Shown: positions 15,552 to 23,666 of the stretch, in pieces
How positions within the stretch are numbered: position 1 is the stretch's first letter
Layout of the letters: each line of letters starts with the position of its first letter
NCBI RefSeq assembly: GCF_965263005.1
Contig: NZ_OZ253579.1
Location: 496,001-560,000, forward strand
DNA from: Rariloculus sp965263005
GTDB lineage: Bacteria; Pseudomonadota; Gammaproteobacteria; Steroidobacterales; Rariloculaceae
DNA length: 64,000 nucleotides
Reading direction: 5' to 3'
Made by a program: the position numbers and the translations under genes
The notes under the pieces: generated by a model
The model's input: only the letters and a program-made list of their open reading frames with translations
Databases searched by the model: none
Told to the model about the DNA's origin: nothing

Positions 15552-16501
15552 TAATTCCTGACCAGATCGAGATCGCTGTACAGATGTGCGACTTCCTCCG
15601 CATAGCCGTTGAACATCAACGTGGGTATGCGGGCCGCGAACAACCCACCGCCGAGCCTTCTTTCCGTCGCCTGGCTCCAGCGGGGGTGATCGACGTTCGG
15701 GTTGACGTTCGAATAAAAGCCGTACTCGCGCGCCGCCGCCATGTTCCAGCTCGTCTGCGGTTGACGCCGGCCAAAGTGAATTCTCACGATCGACTTGATG
15801 CTCTTGAAGCCATACTTCCAGGGGACGATCAACCGCAGCGGGGCGCCGTTCTGGTTCGGCAAAACCTTTCCGTATACGCCGACGGTCATTAGAGCCAGCG
15901 GATGCATGGCCTCTTCGATCGTCAATCCTTCCCGATACGGCCATTCGAGCACGGGCGAGCGCAATCCCGGCATCTGCCTGCGATCGTTGAGCGTGAAGAA
16001 CTGAACGTATCTTGCCTCGGAATTCGGTTCGAAGCGTGCGAGCAGGTCGGCCAGCGGAAAACCGACCCAGGGCACGATCATCGACCAGGCCTCGACACAG
16101 CGGAATCGGTAGATTCGCTCCTCGAACGTATGGGGCGCGAGGATGTCCTCAAGCGTATAGGTCCCGGTCTTGTCTGCCTCGCCCGTGACACTGACCGACC
16201 ACGGATCCGTTTCGAGCGTGTGTGCGTTGCGTACCGGATCACCCTTGCCCGTACCGAACTCGTAGTAGTTGTTGTAGCTCGTGATCTCTTCATAGGAGTT
16301 TGGAGCTTCGGATAACGAGCCGGGCCAGTTCTGAAGGGCCGTGAATTCCCCACTCGGCGGCAGCGGAGCACCGTGGGCCGTCGTCGCAACAGCCGGGACC
16401 AGGCCGAGCGCGACCGCCGATCGCAGTATCTCGCGCCGATTGAAGAAAACCTCTTCGGGAGTGATCTCGGAAGGTTTGAGGCCGTTGTGGTTTTTGCTCA
16501 T
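15548..16501 (-). CDS. msrP: MsrP, periplasmic molybdopterin methionine sulfoxide reductase
   Basis: A 317-residue catalytic subunit from the ATG at 16501. The N terminus has a Tat signal with NRREILRSAVALG and an export region ending near TTAHGAPL. The sulfite-oxidase-fold domain contains the molybdenum-ligating cysteine in RFRCVEAWSM and the conserved WVGFPLADLL, LPNQNGAPLRL and KYGFKSIKSI segments. Its partner msrQ lies downstream. The TAG stop is provided by a repeat half-copy. The long form starting at 16588 is unlikely because it would bury the Tat motif. Confidence 0.95.
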   Translation of the reverse strand: MSKNHNGLKPSEITPEEVFFNRREILRSAVALGLVPAVATTAHGAPLPPSGEFTALQNWPGSLSEAPNSYEEITSYNNYYEFGTGKGDPVRNAHTLETDPWSVSVTGEADKTGTYTLEDILAPHTFEERIYRFRCVEAWSMIVPWVGFPLADLLARFEPNSEARYVQFFTLNDRRQMPGLRSPVLEWPYREGLTIEEAMHPLALMTVGVYGKVLPNQNGAPLRLIVPWKYGFKSIKSIVRIHFGRRQPQTSWNMAAAREYGFYSNVNPNVDHPRWSQATERRLGGGLFAARIPTLMFNGYAEEVAHLYSDLDLVRNY

Positions 16502-16638
16502 CTCGCGGTACCGCTCTTTATAATGCGCGAACGCGGGTCCCTGCATCCTGCCGGAGTCCGCTACAATAACCCTCGCTAGAATACACAAATAGTTCGTAGT
16601 AGTGGAACTCTCGAGAACAACAAGCCAGGGGGGCGCTC

Positions 16639-16977
16639 ATGAAGCTGATTACCGCAGTGGTCAAACCGTTCCGCCTCGATGATGTGCGTAACGCATTAGC
16701 CGAGGCCGGTGTCCAAGGGATGACGGTGACCGAGGTCAAGGGTTTCGGTCGCCAGCGCGGTCATACAGAGTTGTACCGTGGCGCCGAATACGTCGTTGAT
16801 TTTCTGCCCAAGGTCAAAGTCGAAGTGGCGATCAGCGACGACCTCGTCGAGCGAGCCATCGAGGCCATAATCGAAGCGGCCAAGACAGGCAAGGTCGGCG
16901 ACGGCAAGATTTTCGTCACGGGTCTCGATCAGGTGTACCGGATTCGTACCGGCGAGACCGGAGATCAAGCCATATAG
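16639..16977 (+). CDS. glnK: PII nitrogen regulatory protein (GlnK/GlnB)
   Basis: A 112-residue trimeric signal protein sensing 2-oxoglutarate, ATP/ADP and glutamine. The T-loop HTELYRGAEYVVDFLPK has the uridylylated Tyr51, and the C-terminal GDGKIFV and TGETG segments bind nucleotide. A strong ribosome site (AGGGGGG near 16626) precedes it. Its place 19 nt upstream of amtB identifies it as the GlnK paralogue, which blocks the transporter when nitrogen is plentiful. I found no sigma-54 promoter signature upstream. Confidence 0.95.
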   Translation: MKLITAVVKPFRLDDVRNALAEAGVQGMTVTEVKGFGRQRGHTELYRGAEYVVDFLPKVKVEVAISDDLVERAIEAIIEAAKTGKVGDGKIFVTGLDQVYRIRTGETGDQAI

Positions 16978-16996
16978 GAATATTGGGGGGAACGCG

Positions 16997-18289
16997 TTGA
17001 GAATAACAAAGATACTAGAGCGGACCGGGCTTTGTGCCGCGTGCTTGTGGCCAGCCGCCGCTTTCAGTCAGACGGCTGATACCGGTGACACTGCATGGTT
17101 ACTGACTTCGACGGCGCTTGTGCTGTTCATGACGCTGCCGGGTCTCGCACTGTTTTACGGCGGCCTCGTACGCGTGCAAAGCGTGCTTTCGGTCCTGATG
17201 CAGTGCTTTTCGATCGCCTGCGTGATGTCGGTGATCTGGGTCGTGTGCGGCTACAGCCTCGCGTTCAGCGATCCGATGATCAACGGGCTGCTCGGCGGGC
17301 TCTCGAAAGCCTTTCTCATGGGCGTCGGTTTCGACTCGGTGAGCGGCACGATACCCGAGACCGTGTTCGTCATGTTTCAGATGACGTTCGCGATCATAAC
17401 GCCGGCGCTTATCGTCGGCGCGTTCGCCGAGCGCATGCGCTTCTCGGCCATGCTGCTGTTTACCGGGATTTGGCTCGTGGTCGTCTACATTCCGGTCGCG
17501 CACTGGATCTGGGGCGGGGGCTGGCTGGCAGCCATGGGATTCCGTGACTTCGCCGGCGGCGCCGTCGTGCATGTGACCGCGGGCGTCGCCGCGCTCGTCG
17601 CCGCGCTCGTCATGGGCGGCCGGCAGGGGTTCCCGACGACGCCGATGCCGCCTCACAATCTGACGATGACCGTGGCGGGCGCCTGCATGCTCTGGGTCGG
17701 ATGGTTCGGCTTCAACGCCGGAAGCGCCGTTGCGGCCGACGGCGCCGCGGGCATGGCGATGCTCGTGACTCACATCAGCGCGGCCGTCGCATCGCTGACC
17801 TGGATGGCGGCGGAGTGGATCAAGTACGGCAAGCCGAGTGTCCTCGGAATCGTGACCGGCATGGTCGCAGGTCTCGCCACGATCACGCCCGCTTCGGGTT
17901 ACGTAGGACCCATCGGCGCACTCGTAATCGGCTTGGCTGCGGGTTCGGGCTGCTTTTTCGCGACGCAGTTCATGAAGCGCAAGCTCGGCATCGACGATTC
18001 GCTCGACGTGTTCCCGGTCCACGGCGTCGGCGGCATGATCGGGCTGTTGTTGACGGCGGTGTTCTCGGCCGCCAATTTCGGCGGAGTCGGTTTCGACGAC
18101 GGCGTGAGCATGGCGAGTCAGCTTGGCGTGCAGGTTGTCGGCATCCTCGCGACGTTCGTGTGGTGCGCAATTGCGAGCTTCGTGATTCTCAAGCTCGTCA
18201 ACCTCGTCGTGCCGCTCAGGGTCTCGTCGGACGAAGAGACCGAAGGTCTCGACCTCATCCTCCACGAGGAGCGCGGCTACACGCTCTAG
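16997..18289 (+). CDS. amtB: Ammonium transporter AmtB
   Basis: A 430-residue transporter from a TTG at 16997 with GGGGGG 7 nt upstream. A signal sequence ending AAAFSQT precedes eleven hydrophobic helices. The pore histidines are in VVHVTAGVAALVAAL and FPVHGVGGMIG, and the Amt segments FYGGLVR, FQMTFAIITPALI and WVGWFGFNAGSA are intact. Together with glnK it forms the standard ammonium uptake pair. The TAG stop at 18287-18289 lies in the terminal CTAG of repeat copy 1, which it shares with the convergent kinase gene. Confidence 0.96.
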   Translation: MRITKILERTGLCAACLWPAAAFSQTADTGDTAWLLTSTALVLFMTLPGLALFYGGLVRVQSVLSVLMQCFSIACVMSVIWVVCGYSLAFSDPMINGLLGGLSKAFLMGVGFDSVSGTIPETVFVMFQMTFAIITPALIVGAFAERMRFSAMLLFTGIWLVVVYIPVAHWIWGGGWLAAMGFRDFAGGAVVHVTAGVAALVAALVMGGRQGFPTTPMPPHNLTMTVAGACMLWVGWFGFNAGSAVAADGAAGMAMLVTHISAAVASLTWMAAEWIKYGKPSVLGIVTGMVAGLATITPASGYVGPIGALVIGLAAGSGCFFATQFMKRKLGIDDSLDVFPVHGVGGMIGLLLTAVFSAANFGGVGFDDGVSMASQLGVQVVGILATFVWCAIASFVILKLVNLVVPLRVSSDEETEGLDLILHEERGYTL

Positions 18290-18364
18290 GAGCCCGTGGC
18301 AAGCGTCCGGCGTCGCACCGAGACCGTCGAGGCGCCCGCCCGGCTCGTGGCAAACGGACACTAG
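18286..18364. repeat. CTAG palindromic repeat, short copy (copy 1)
   Basis: A 79-bp element starting CTAGGAGCCCGTGGC and ending GGACACTAG. The internal GTCGCACCGAGACC and GAGGCGCCCG are shared with copies 4, 5 and 6; the central hairpin of the long form is absent. Its two ends supply the TAG stops of amtB (+) and the sensor kinase (-), so it fills the whole convergent gap. Confidence 0.85.
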
Positions 18365-19719
18365 TCCGGTTCCGGTGTCTCGGAGGGGAGCACGAGTACA
18401 ACCTCGAGCCCCCCTTCGGGCCGGTTCCGCGCGACGACTCGCCCGCCGTGCCTCTCGAGCACACTGGCGGTGATCGCAAGTCCGATGCCCTGTCCGCTGC
18501 GCTTGTGATCGCGGCTTTCGTCCACCCGATAGAACGGCTCGAAGATCCGCTCGAGCTCCGCTTCGGGCACGCCGGGCCCGCGATCGGCCACGCTGATCTC
18601 GACCCCTCCTGCGCCGGCTCTCAGTTTCACCGCCACGGCATTGGCTTGCGCTTCGCCGGCGTGATTGAGCGCGTTTCGGATCACGTTCTCGATGGCGCGG
18701 GTCATCTCGGTCCGGTTTCCGCTCAAGTGCGGGGAGGCCGCCGCCTCGTAGTGGATCTCGGTGTCGGGATGCTCGAAGCGCGCGTTCTCGACGATTTCGC
18801 CGACGAGCTCGTCGAGCGCGATGCGCTCGGTCTTGGCAACGGGCTGGCTGCGTAGCCGCGCGAGCGTCATCACTTCCCCGACGAGTTCATCGAGCCGCTC
18901 TGTTTCGTGCTCGATCCGTGTCAAGTCCGCCTGCGAAGGCTCATTCGCCTTGCGTTGGGCCAGCGCGAGCGCCATCCGGATGCGCGCGAGCGGCGAGCGG
19001 AATTCGTGTGACACGTCGCGCAGCAGTGTCTCTTTGGCCGTGACGAGCTCCTGGAGCTGTTCAGCCATCGCGTCGAAGTCGCGGGCCAGTGTGCCGACTT
19101 CGTCCCGGCGCCGGTTGAACGGTTCGCCGACACGCGTCTCCAAAGCGCCGGCGGCCAACGCGCGACTCGTTTTTTGCAGACGCATGATCGGCGAGGACAG
19201 ATAGCGGGCGAGCGGCAGCGCTGTCGCGAGTGCGGCGAGCACGACGAGGAACAGCACGGCGAACTGCGTAGCGGGCCAGGTCAGAACGCCCAGCACGGTA
19301 ATCTGTGTGCGAACGAACAGCAGGCGATACTCCCGGCCATCCGCAGCGACCAGGTTCGGGGTCATCTGAAGGGGCCGGACATTGGGCGGACCGCGTTGGC
19401 CGAAGCGGGGCCGCGCGTTGAGCAGCCAGCTATACCGTCGCGGCAGCTCACGGCCGAGCAGCTCGTCGCCGTCCTCGTCGATGATCATGAGCATGACGCC
19501 CGGCCCGGGGACCTGATGCTCTTCGAGCCATGACTCCAACCCCGGCAAGCTGCCTTGCTCGAGCGCCTCGGCCGCCTCTTGTATGATCTCCTCGCGGTTC
19601 TCGATATCGAGCTGGTCGAAGGCCTGACCGACGAGCTGGAAGCTCACGAACACGGCGACGACGAGCGTCATGGTCATTGCGATTCCGAACGTGATGAATA
19701 TCTTCCAGAACAGACTCAT
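18361..19719 (-). CDS. Sensor histidine kinase, CpxA-like
   Basis: A 452-residue inner-membrane kinase from the ATG at 19719. The first membrane helix (IFITFGIAMTMTLVVAVFV) is followed by a periplasmic sensor domain of about 130 residues, a second helix (ATQFAVLFLVVLAALATAL), a HAMP domain, the HisKA dimerisation helix with the phospho-His in DVSHEFRSPLARIRM, and a HATPase domain with N (ENVIRNALNHA), G1 (DRGPGVPEAELERIFEPFY) and G2 (SGQGIGLAI) boxes. It starts 4 nt after the regulator gene, so the two are co-transcribed. Similarity to CpxA suggests envelope-stress sensing; no cpxP-like gene is adjacent. The stop lies in repeat copy 1. Confidence 0.88.
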   Translation of the reverse strand: MSLFWKIFITFGIAMTMTLVVAVFVSFQLVGQAFDQLDIENREEIIQEAAEALEQGSLPGLESWLEEHQVPGPGVMLMIIDEDGDELLGRELPRRYSWLLNARPRFGQRGPPNVRPLQMTPNLVAADGREYRLLFVRTQITVLGVLTWPATQFAVLFLVVLAALATALPLARYLSSPIMRLQKTSRALAAGALETRVGEPFNRRRDEVGTLARDFDAMAEQLQELVTAKETLLRDVSHEFRSPLARIRMALALAQRKANEPSQADLTRIEHETERLDELVGEVMTLARLRSQPVAKTERIALDELVGEIVENARFEHPDTEIHYEAAASPHLSGNRTEMTRAIENVIRNALNHAGEAQANAVAVKLRAGAGGVEISVADRGPGVPEAELERIFEPFYRVDESRDHKRSGQGIGLAITASVLERHGGRVVARNRPEGGLEVVLVLPSETPEPD

Positions 19720-19723
19720 CTGA

Positions 19724-20422
19724 CTAATTCTCCGGCGGCGCGAGCACGTATCCGCTGCCGCGAATGCTGCGAATTCTGAGTTCCGTATCGGTTGCATCGG
19801 AAAGCTTCTTGCGCAGATTGCTTACGTGCGTGTCGAGACTGCGGTCGTCGGGCAACAGTTGCCGGCCGAGCGCCGCGCGAGTCAGGGTTTCGCGCGAGAC
19901 GACCTTGCCTGCCGACCGCATGAGCCTGTAGAGGATGATGAACTCGGCGTTAGTAAGATTCAGCGGCTTGTCGCCAAGCCAGGCTTCGCGCCGCTGGTAC
20001 TGCGCACGCAATGGCCCGATCTCGACGTCTGAGGGTTCATCGGCTGGGTCCGCCGAGGAGCGCCTTAGAACGGCCTTGATGCGTGCGGTGAGTTCGCGCG
20101 GATTGAATGGCTTCGGCAAGTAGTCGTCGGCGCCCATCTCAAGGCCGACGATGCGGTCGACATCGTCGCCGCGCGCGGTCAACATCAGCACCGGCGTGCG
20201 TGAGCCCGACTCGCGAAGCCGGCTCAGCACTTCGAATCCCGATAGTCCGGGCAGCATCACGTCGAGGATGATCAGGTCGTAGTCGTTACGCTGCGCATCG
20301 CGCAGGCCCTGGGTGCCCGTACGGGCGGCCCTGACGGTGATTCCCTCGGTCGCGAGGTATTCCGCGAGCATTTCGGTCAGCCCCGCGTCATCGTCGACGA
20401 TGAGTAAGTGATTCGTAGTCAT
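19724..20422 (-). CDS. Response regulator, OmpR/CpxR family
   Basis: A 232-residue regulator. The receiver domain has the acidic pair DDD near residues 10-12, the phospho-Asp in LIILDVMLPG, the Thr of LTARG and the Lys of YLPKPFNPREL. The OmpR-type winged helix follows (LNLTNAEFIILYRLM, VVSRETL, RSLDTHVSNLRKKL, IRGSGYVL). It precedes its kinase on the same strand with 4 nt between them. Confidence 0.92.
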   Translation of the reverse strand: MTTNHLLIVDDDAGLTEMLAEYLATEGITVRAARTGTQGLRDAQRNDYDLIILDVMLPGLSGFEVLSRLRESGSRTPVLMLTARGDDVDRIVGLEMGADDYLPKPFNPRELTARIKAVLRRSSADPADEPSDVEIGPLRAQYQRREAWLGDKPLNLTNAEFIILYRLMRSAGKVVSRETLTRAALGRQLLPDDRSLDTHVSNLRKKLSDATDTELRIRSIRGSGYVLAPPEN

Positions 20423-20657
20423 TCAAGCCACCAGTTGTGTCCAAGTTGCCATACGTTGCGCTGCAATCGAAGCGTCGGAGCCTCGAATGGCGCGTGACTT
20501 GAGAAAAATTAAGATGGCGTGGGGACCGGGTGTCGATGATGCGATACCGGTTCAGGGCTACGCCGGGTGTTTTGGCTCGTGAAGTACACGCACCCCGAGC
20601 AGGGAGACGGTTGGCGGCAAGCTCGAGGAACCTGGCGCCGTCAGCCCTGGCCTCGAC

Positions 20658-21965
20658 TCAATCTTCCTCTACGTAATACCGGAAGAAGTGCGTGAATCGC
20701 ACGTCGGCCAGCGGCGCGGGCACGCCGGCGAGCAGGCGAGGCCGGAAATGCGTCTCGCGCAGCCGGCGATGATACGCGGTGTCGACGATACCGGCTGGTT
20801 CGACGGCGACGACCCGCACGTTCCAGGCGCGACCTTCGGCGGAGAGATCGAACGCGAGCTCGATTGAGCCCCAGGTCCACGGAAGCGACCGCCTGTTGAG
20901 ATCGACCCGGGTCAGCGGAGGAAAGAAATCGATCGTCCGGGGTTCCGCAAATAGTATGTCGGGATCGACTTCGGTGGAGGCTTCAAGCGCAGCATACGCC
21001 TGATCGTAGTAGTCGGCCGCCAAGGCGAAATCCTCGTCGACGATCGCCCAATCGCCGAGCAGCGCGAGCGACAGGCCCCGCTCGGGGCTAACGTCGTCGG
21101 AGTTGCTTTGGAGCATCTCGATCAGACGGAGCCTGGCATCGTCTTCGTCGCCGAGCAGCAGCTCGATCCTTGCCAGTCGGCGTACGGTTGCCAGCAACAC
21201 CAGGTCGTCGGCCCCGGTTTGGCTCTGCTGGAGCGCGAGGATTCGCTCGTATTGGTCCCGCGCGCTGCGTCTCATGCGCGAGCTGTCATAGTACTCGGCG
21301 AGGCGATTGTGATACGGAATCACACGTGGATCGTCGACGCCGAACCGCCTGACCGCGTTGTCGAGCCGCTCGAGCTGCAGGTCACGGGCTTCCAGGGTAT
21401 TGCCAAGGCCGAGGTAGGCCAGTGTGACCTCATCGATCAGCGCCGTCTGCTCGACGTTGAACAGTCCCAAATTTCGCTTGCTGATGTCGCGAGCATGTTC
21501 GAACACGGTGATGGATTCGGCGAATCTTCTCGCATTGAGGTACGCTCGACCGAGCCCCTGATAGGGTTCGATCAGCGTTATGGACACTACTCCATCGGCC
21601 TCCTCGGCCAGCGCGATCGCTCTGAGGTAGTTCGTCTCGGCGTCGGTGAACATGTCGAGCTCTGTTTGAATCCGGGCCAGTTGCATGAGGTCGGAACGAT
21701 AGATCGGACCGGTTTCGTCCCGGGCCGCCGCGACGACGTTCTCGGCTGATTGGAGCGCCGCTGCGAAGTCGTCAGCCGAGAAGAGCGCATCGCGGGCAAC
21801 ACGTAGTACGTCGACTTCGGTGTTCGCGGCGAGCTCAGGCGCGGCCGCGAGATCCGCCACTGCGCCCGGATCCCGCAGCGAACCGACATCCTGGGCCATC
21901 GCACCTGCGGCCGCGAGCAGCACCGGGGGTACGAGCGCATGAAGACTATTCATTTTCTTCGCCAT
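20658..21965 (-). CDS. Secreted TPR protein with C-terminal TonB-like domain (second of a pair)
   Basis: A 435-residue periplasmic protein of unknown function; in-frame ATGs occur at 21965 and 21953. A signal peptide (LHALVPPVLLAAAGAMAQ) precedes tandem tetratricopeptide helices such as AETNYLRAIALAEEADG, YQGLGRAYLNARRFAESITVFEHA and DYYDQAYAAL. The last ~100 residues resemble the TonB C-terminal fold (IELAFDLSAEGRAWNVRVV, then ETHFRPRLLAG), a domain often appended to TPR proteins in related bacteria. It overlaps the next gene by 20 nt and shares its layout, so the pair probably arose by duplication and acts together. Confidence 0.7.
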   Translation of the reverse strand: MAKKMNSLHALVPPVLLAAAGAMAQDVGSLRDPGAVADLAAAPELAANTEVDVLRVARDALFSADDFAAALQSAENVVAAARDETGPIYRSDLMQLARIQTELDMFTDAETNYLRAIALAEEADGVVSITLIEPYQGLGRAYLNARRFAESITVFEHARDISKRNLGLFNVEQTALIDEVTLAYLGLGNTLEARDLQLERLDNAVRRFGVDDPRVIPYHNRLAEYYDSSRMRRSARDQYERILALQQSQTGADDLVLLATVRRLARIELLLGDEDDARLRLIEMLQSNSDDVSPERGLSLALLGDWAIVDEDFALAADYYDQAYAALEASTEVDPDILFAEPRTIDFFPPLTRVDLNRRSLPWTWGSIELAFDLSAEGRAWNVRVVAVEPAGIVDTAYHRRLRETHFRPRLLAGVPAPLADVRFTHFFRYYVEED

Positions 21966-23346
21966 CGATCGCTGAAGGCGCGTATCGAAATATAACGCGC
22001 AGCGCCAGATTCCGGCGCAGGACGATTGCCCCGTCGCTCATGTGCGGACGGAACCGTGACTGTCGAACGTGCCGCGCCACCGCCTCGTCCTTCAACCCCG
22101 GCGGATGGGATTCGAGAATCGCTACATTTGCCGTGCGTCCGGCTTCGTCGAGGTCAAACTTCGCGAGCACGAAGCCCTGTTCGGCGTCGAGGGCGGAACT
22201 CAAGCCCCGCAGGCTCAGTGGTTCGTTGAGGACGTACTCGATGCCGCCGAACCAGTCGTTGCGCAATTCGTCGCCGCCTTCGACGTTGTCCAGATGCTGC
22301 CAGGCACGACGATAGGCGGCGCCGTCTGCCCCCATTCTGCTGAACGCGGTTTCCCAGTCGCCAATGTCGCGCAGCACTTCGGCGAGGGCACGCCGCTCAG
22401 GTTGTTCCTGGGCCTCAAGTAGCTCAAGCGCGGTGTTCAGCCCGTTAATGCCCTGGCTGACTGCCGCTCCCTGTTTGCGGAAGCTGTTGCCGGTCTCGCG
22501 CAGCGGTTTGACCATCTCAGTGCCGTTTTCGCCGAAATGGGCTCGAATGACCCGGATGGCCCTCGCGTATTGGTCGCGTTCCTGGGTGTATCGCCGACGG
22601 TCGCGTAACCAGCGTGCGTACTTGTAGATCGCGTTGAGGGTCTCTTCAGCGTACGGCTCGTGCCTACGCTCGATGATTGCGAGTGCTGCGCGCTGTTGCG
22701 CATCGGCTTGCTCGTACTCGTTCATGGCGAGGTACGTTCGGGTCATCCGATCGAGGATCGAAATCTGACCGTCGTCGAGCAAACCGAACACGCGCCGGTT
22801 GACTGTCCGGGCCTCGTTGTAGGCCGCTACGGCGTTGAGGAACTGGCCTTCATCGTGGTAACTGTCTCCGAGGCCCAGCATCGGGCGAATCAGGTTCTCG
22901 GAGAATGCGCCATCGATCTCGCTATAAATATCGATCGCCAGGAGATAGTTCTGTTCCGCTCCCTCGCGGTCGCCGTTGCCGGCCTGAACCCCGGCGACCA
23001 CGATGTGCGCATCGGCCGTCTCGGGGCTGATCGCGCCGAACTCTTCCCGTGTAAGGCTCAGGAGCCGATCACCGACAGCCGCCGCGGCTTCGAAGTTCTC
23101 CTCCTCGACGAGCCGATCGAATTCGAGACTGGCCTCGAAACGGGTGACGATCCGCGCGGGGTCGACCGGGGCGGTCCGCGGTTGCTCGACGCCGCCGTCT
23201 CGCGGCTGACCCGCGTCGGCCGGGGTTTGCTGATCCTGGCCATAGCCAATGCTGCTCAACAGCAGCGCGAGCAGAATTCCGGCCGTTGACCAGCGGCTGA
23301 CAGGGCGCCGATCAACTTCACGAGTTGTCGGGCAGAGCGAAAGCAT
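21946..23346 (-). CDS. Secreted TPR protein with C-terminal TonB-like domain (first of a pair)
   Basis: A 466-residue paralogue of the downstream gene, start ATG at 23346; an upstream ATG at 23394 would spoil the signal. The signal segment STAGILLALLLSSIGYGQ is followed by a proline/glutamine linker and TPR helices (AEQNYLLAIDIYSEIDG, MLGLGDSYHDEGQFLNAVAAYNEA and others). The C-terminal TonB-like region (LAKFDLDEAGRTANVAILES, then QSRFRPHMSDG) closes the protein. The two paralogues are translationally coupled. No enzyme motif is visible; scaffolding in the envelope is a guess. Confidence 0.68.
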   Translation of the reverse strand: MLSLCPTTREVDRRPVSRWSTAGILLALLLSSIGYGQDQQTPADAGQPRDGGVEQPRTAPVDPARIVTRFEASLEFDRLVEEENFEAAAAVGDRLLSLTREEFGAISPETADAHIVVAGVQAGNGDREGAEQNYLLAIDIYSEIDGAFSENLIRPMLGLGDSYHDEGQFLNAVAAYNEARTVNRRVFGLLDDGQISILDRMTRTYLAMNEYEQADAQQRAALAIIERRHEPYAEETLNAIYKYARWLRDRRRYTQERDQYARAIRVIRAHFGENGTEMVKPLRETGNSFRKQGAAVSQGINGLNTALELLEAQEQPERRALAEVLRDIGDWETAFSRMGADGAAYRRAWQHLDNVEGGDELRNDWFGGIEYVLNEPLSLRGLSSALDAEQGFVLAKFDLDEAGRTANVAILESHPPGLKDEAVARHVRQSRFRPHMSDGAIVLRRNLALRVIFRYAPSAIDGEENE

Positions 23347-23498
23347 CAATCGGCATTCTATCGAAATTTCGTGCGGGCGCGGGAGATTCCGCAAGCGGAC
23401 CGAAGCGATTCGGCGACATTCGGGCCTGCTGCCCGCGCGCTTGATGTCCGTCGGTCATTCGCTCGGCCCGCTCCGGTAACAAAAATTGTCCTTCGAAG

Positions 23499-23527
23499 TT
23501 TATCGCGGCGTAACCGGAGTCTATAAT
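23499..23527 (+). promoter_or_regulatory. Possible sigma-70 promoter of the oxidoreductase operon
   Basis: TATAAT at 23522-23527 is preceded after exactly 17 bp by TTTATC at 23499-23504, a weak -35. The rest of the 320-bp divergent gap (23347-23666) between the TPR gene and the GltD-like gene shows no gene or repeat. A transcript from here would have a leader of about 130 nt. Confidence 0.4.
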
Positions 23528-23666
23528 GGCACGGCAGTCCCATGGCACTCGAGGGCACCGCGGCCACGCCGGACTCTGCTGTAACCTGACTCTCCGTTAG
23601 TTCCCAGAGCAAGCCGAATAGTTCACCTTCGCCACGCCACAAGCTACCGCGCGCACACCCTATCCG

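Noticed and set aside
17099..18361. Long open frame (420 codons) on the - strand opposite amtB
   Set aside because: It is an antisense shadow of amtB in high-GC DNA: rich in His, Arg and Asp, with no domain, while the + strand frame is a complete transporter.
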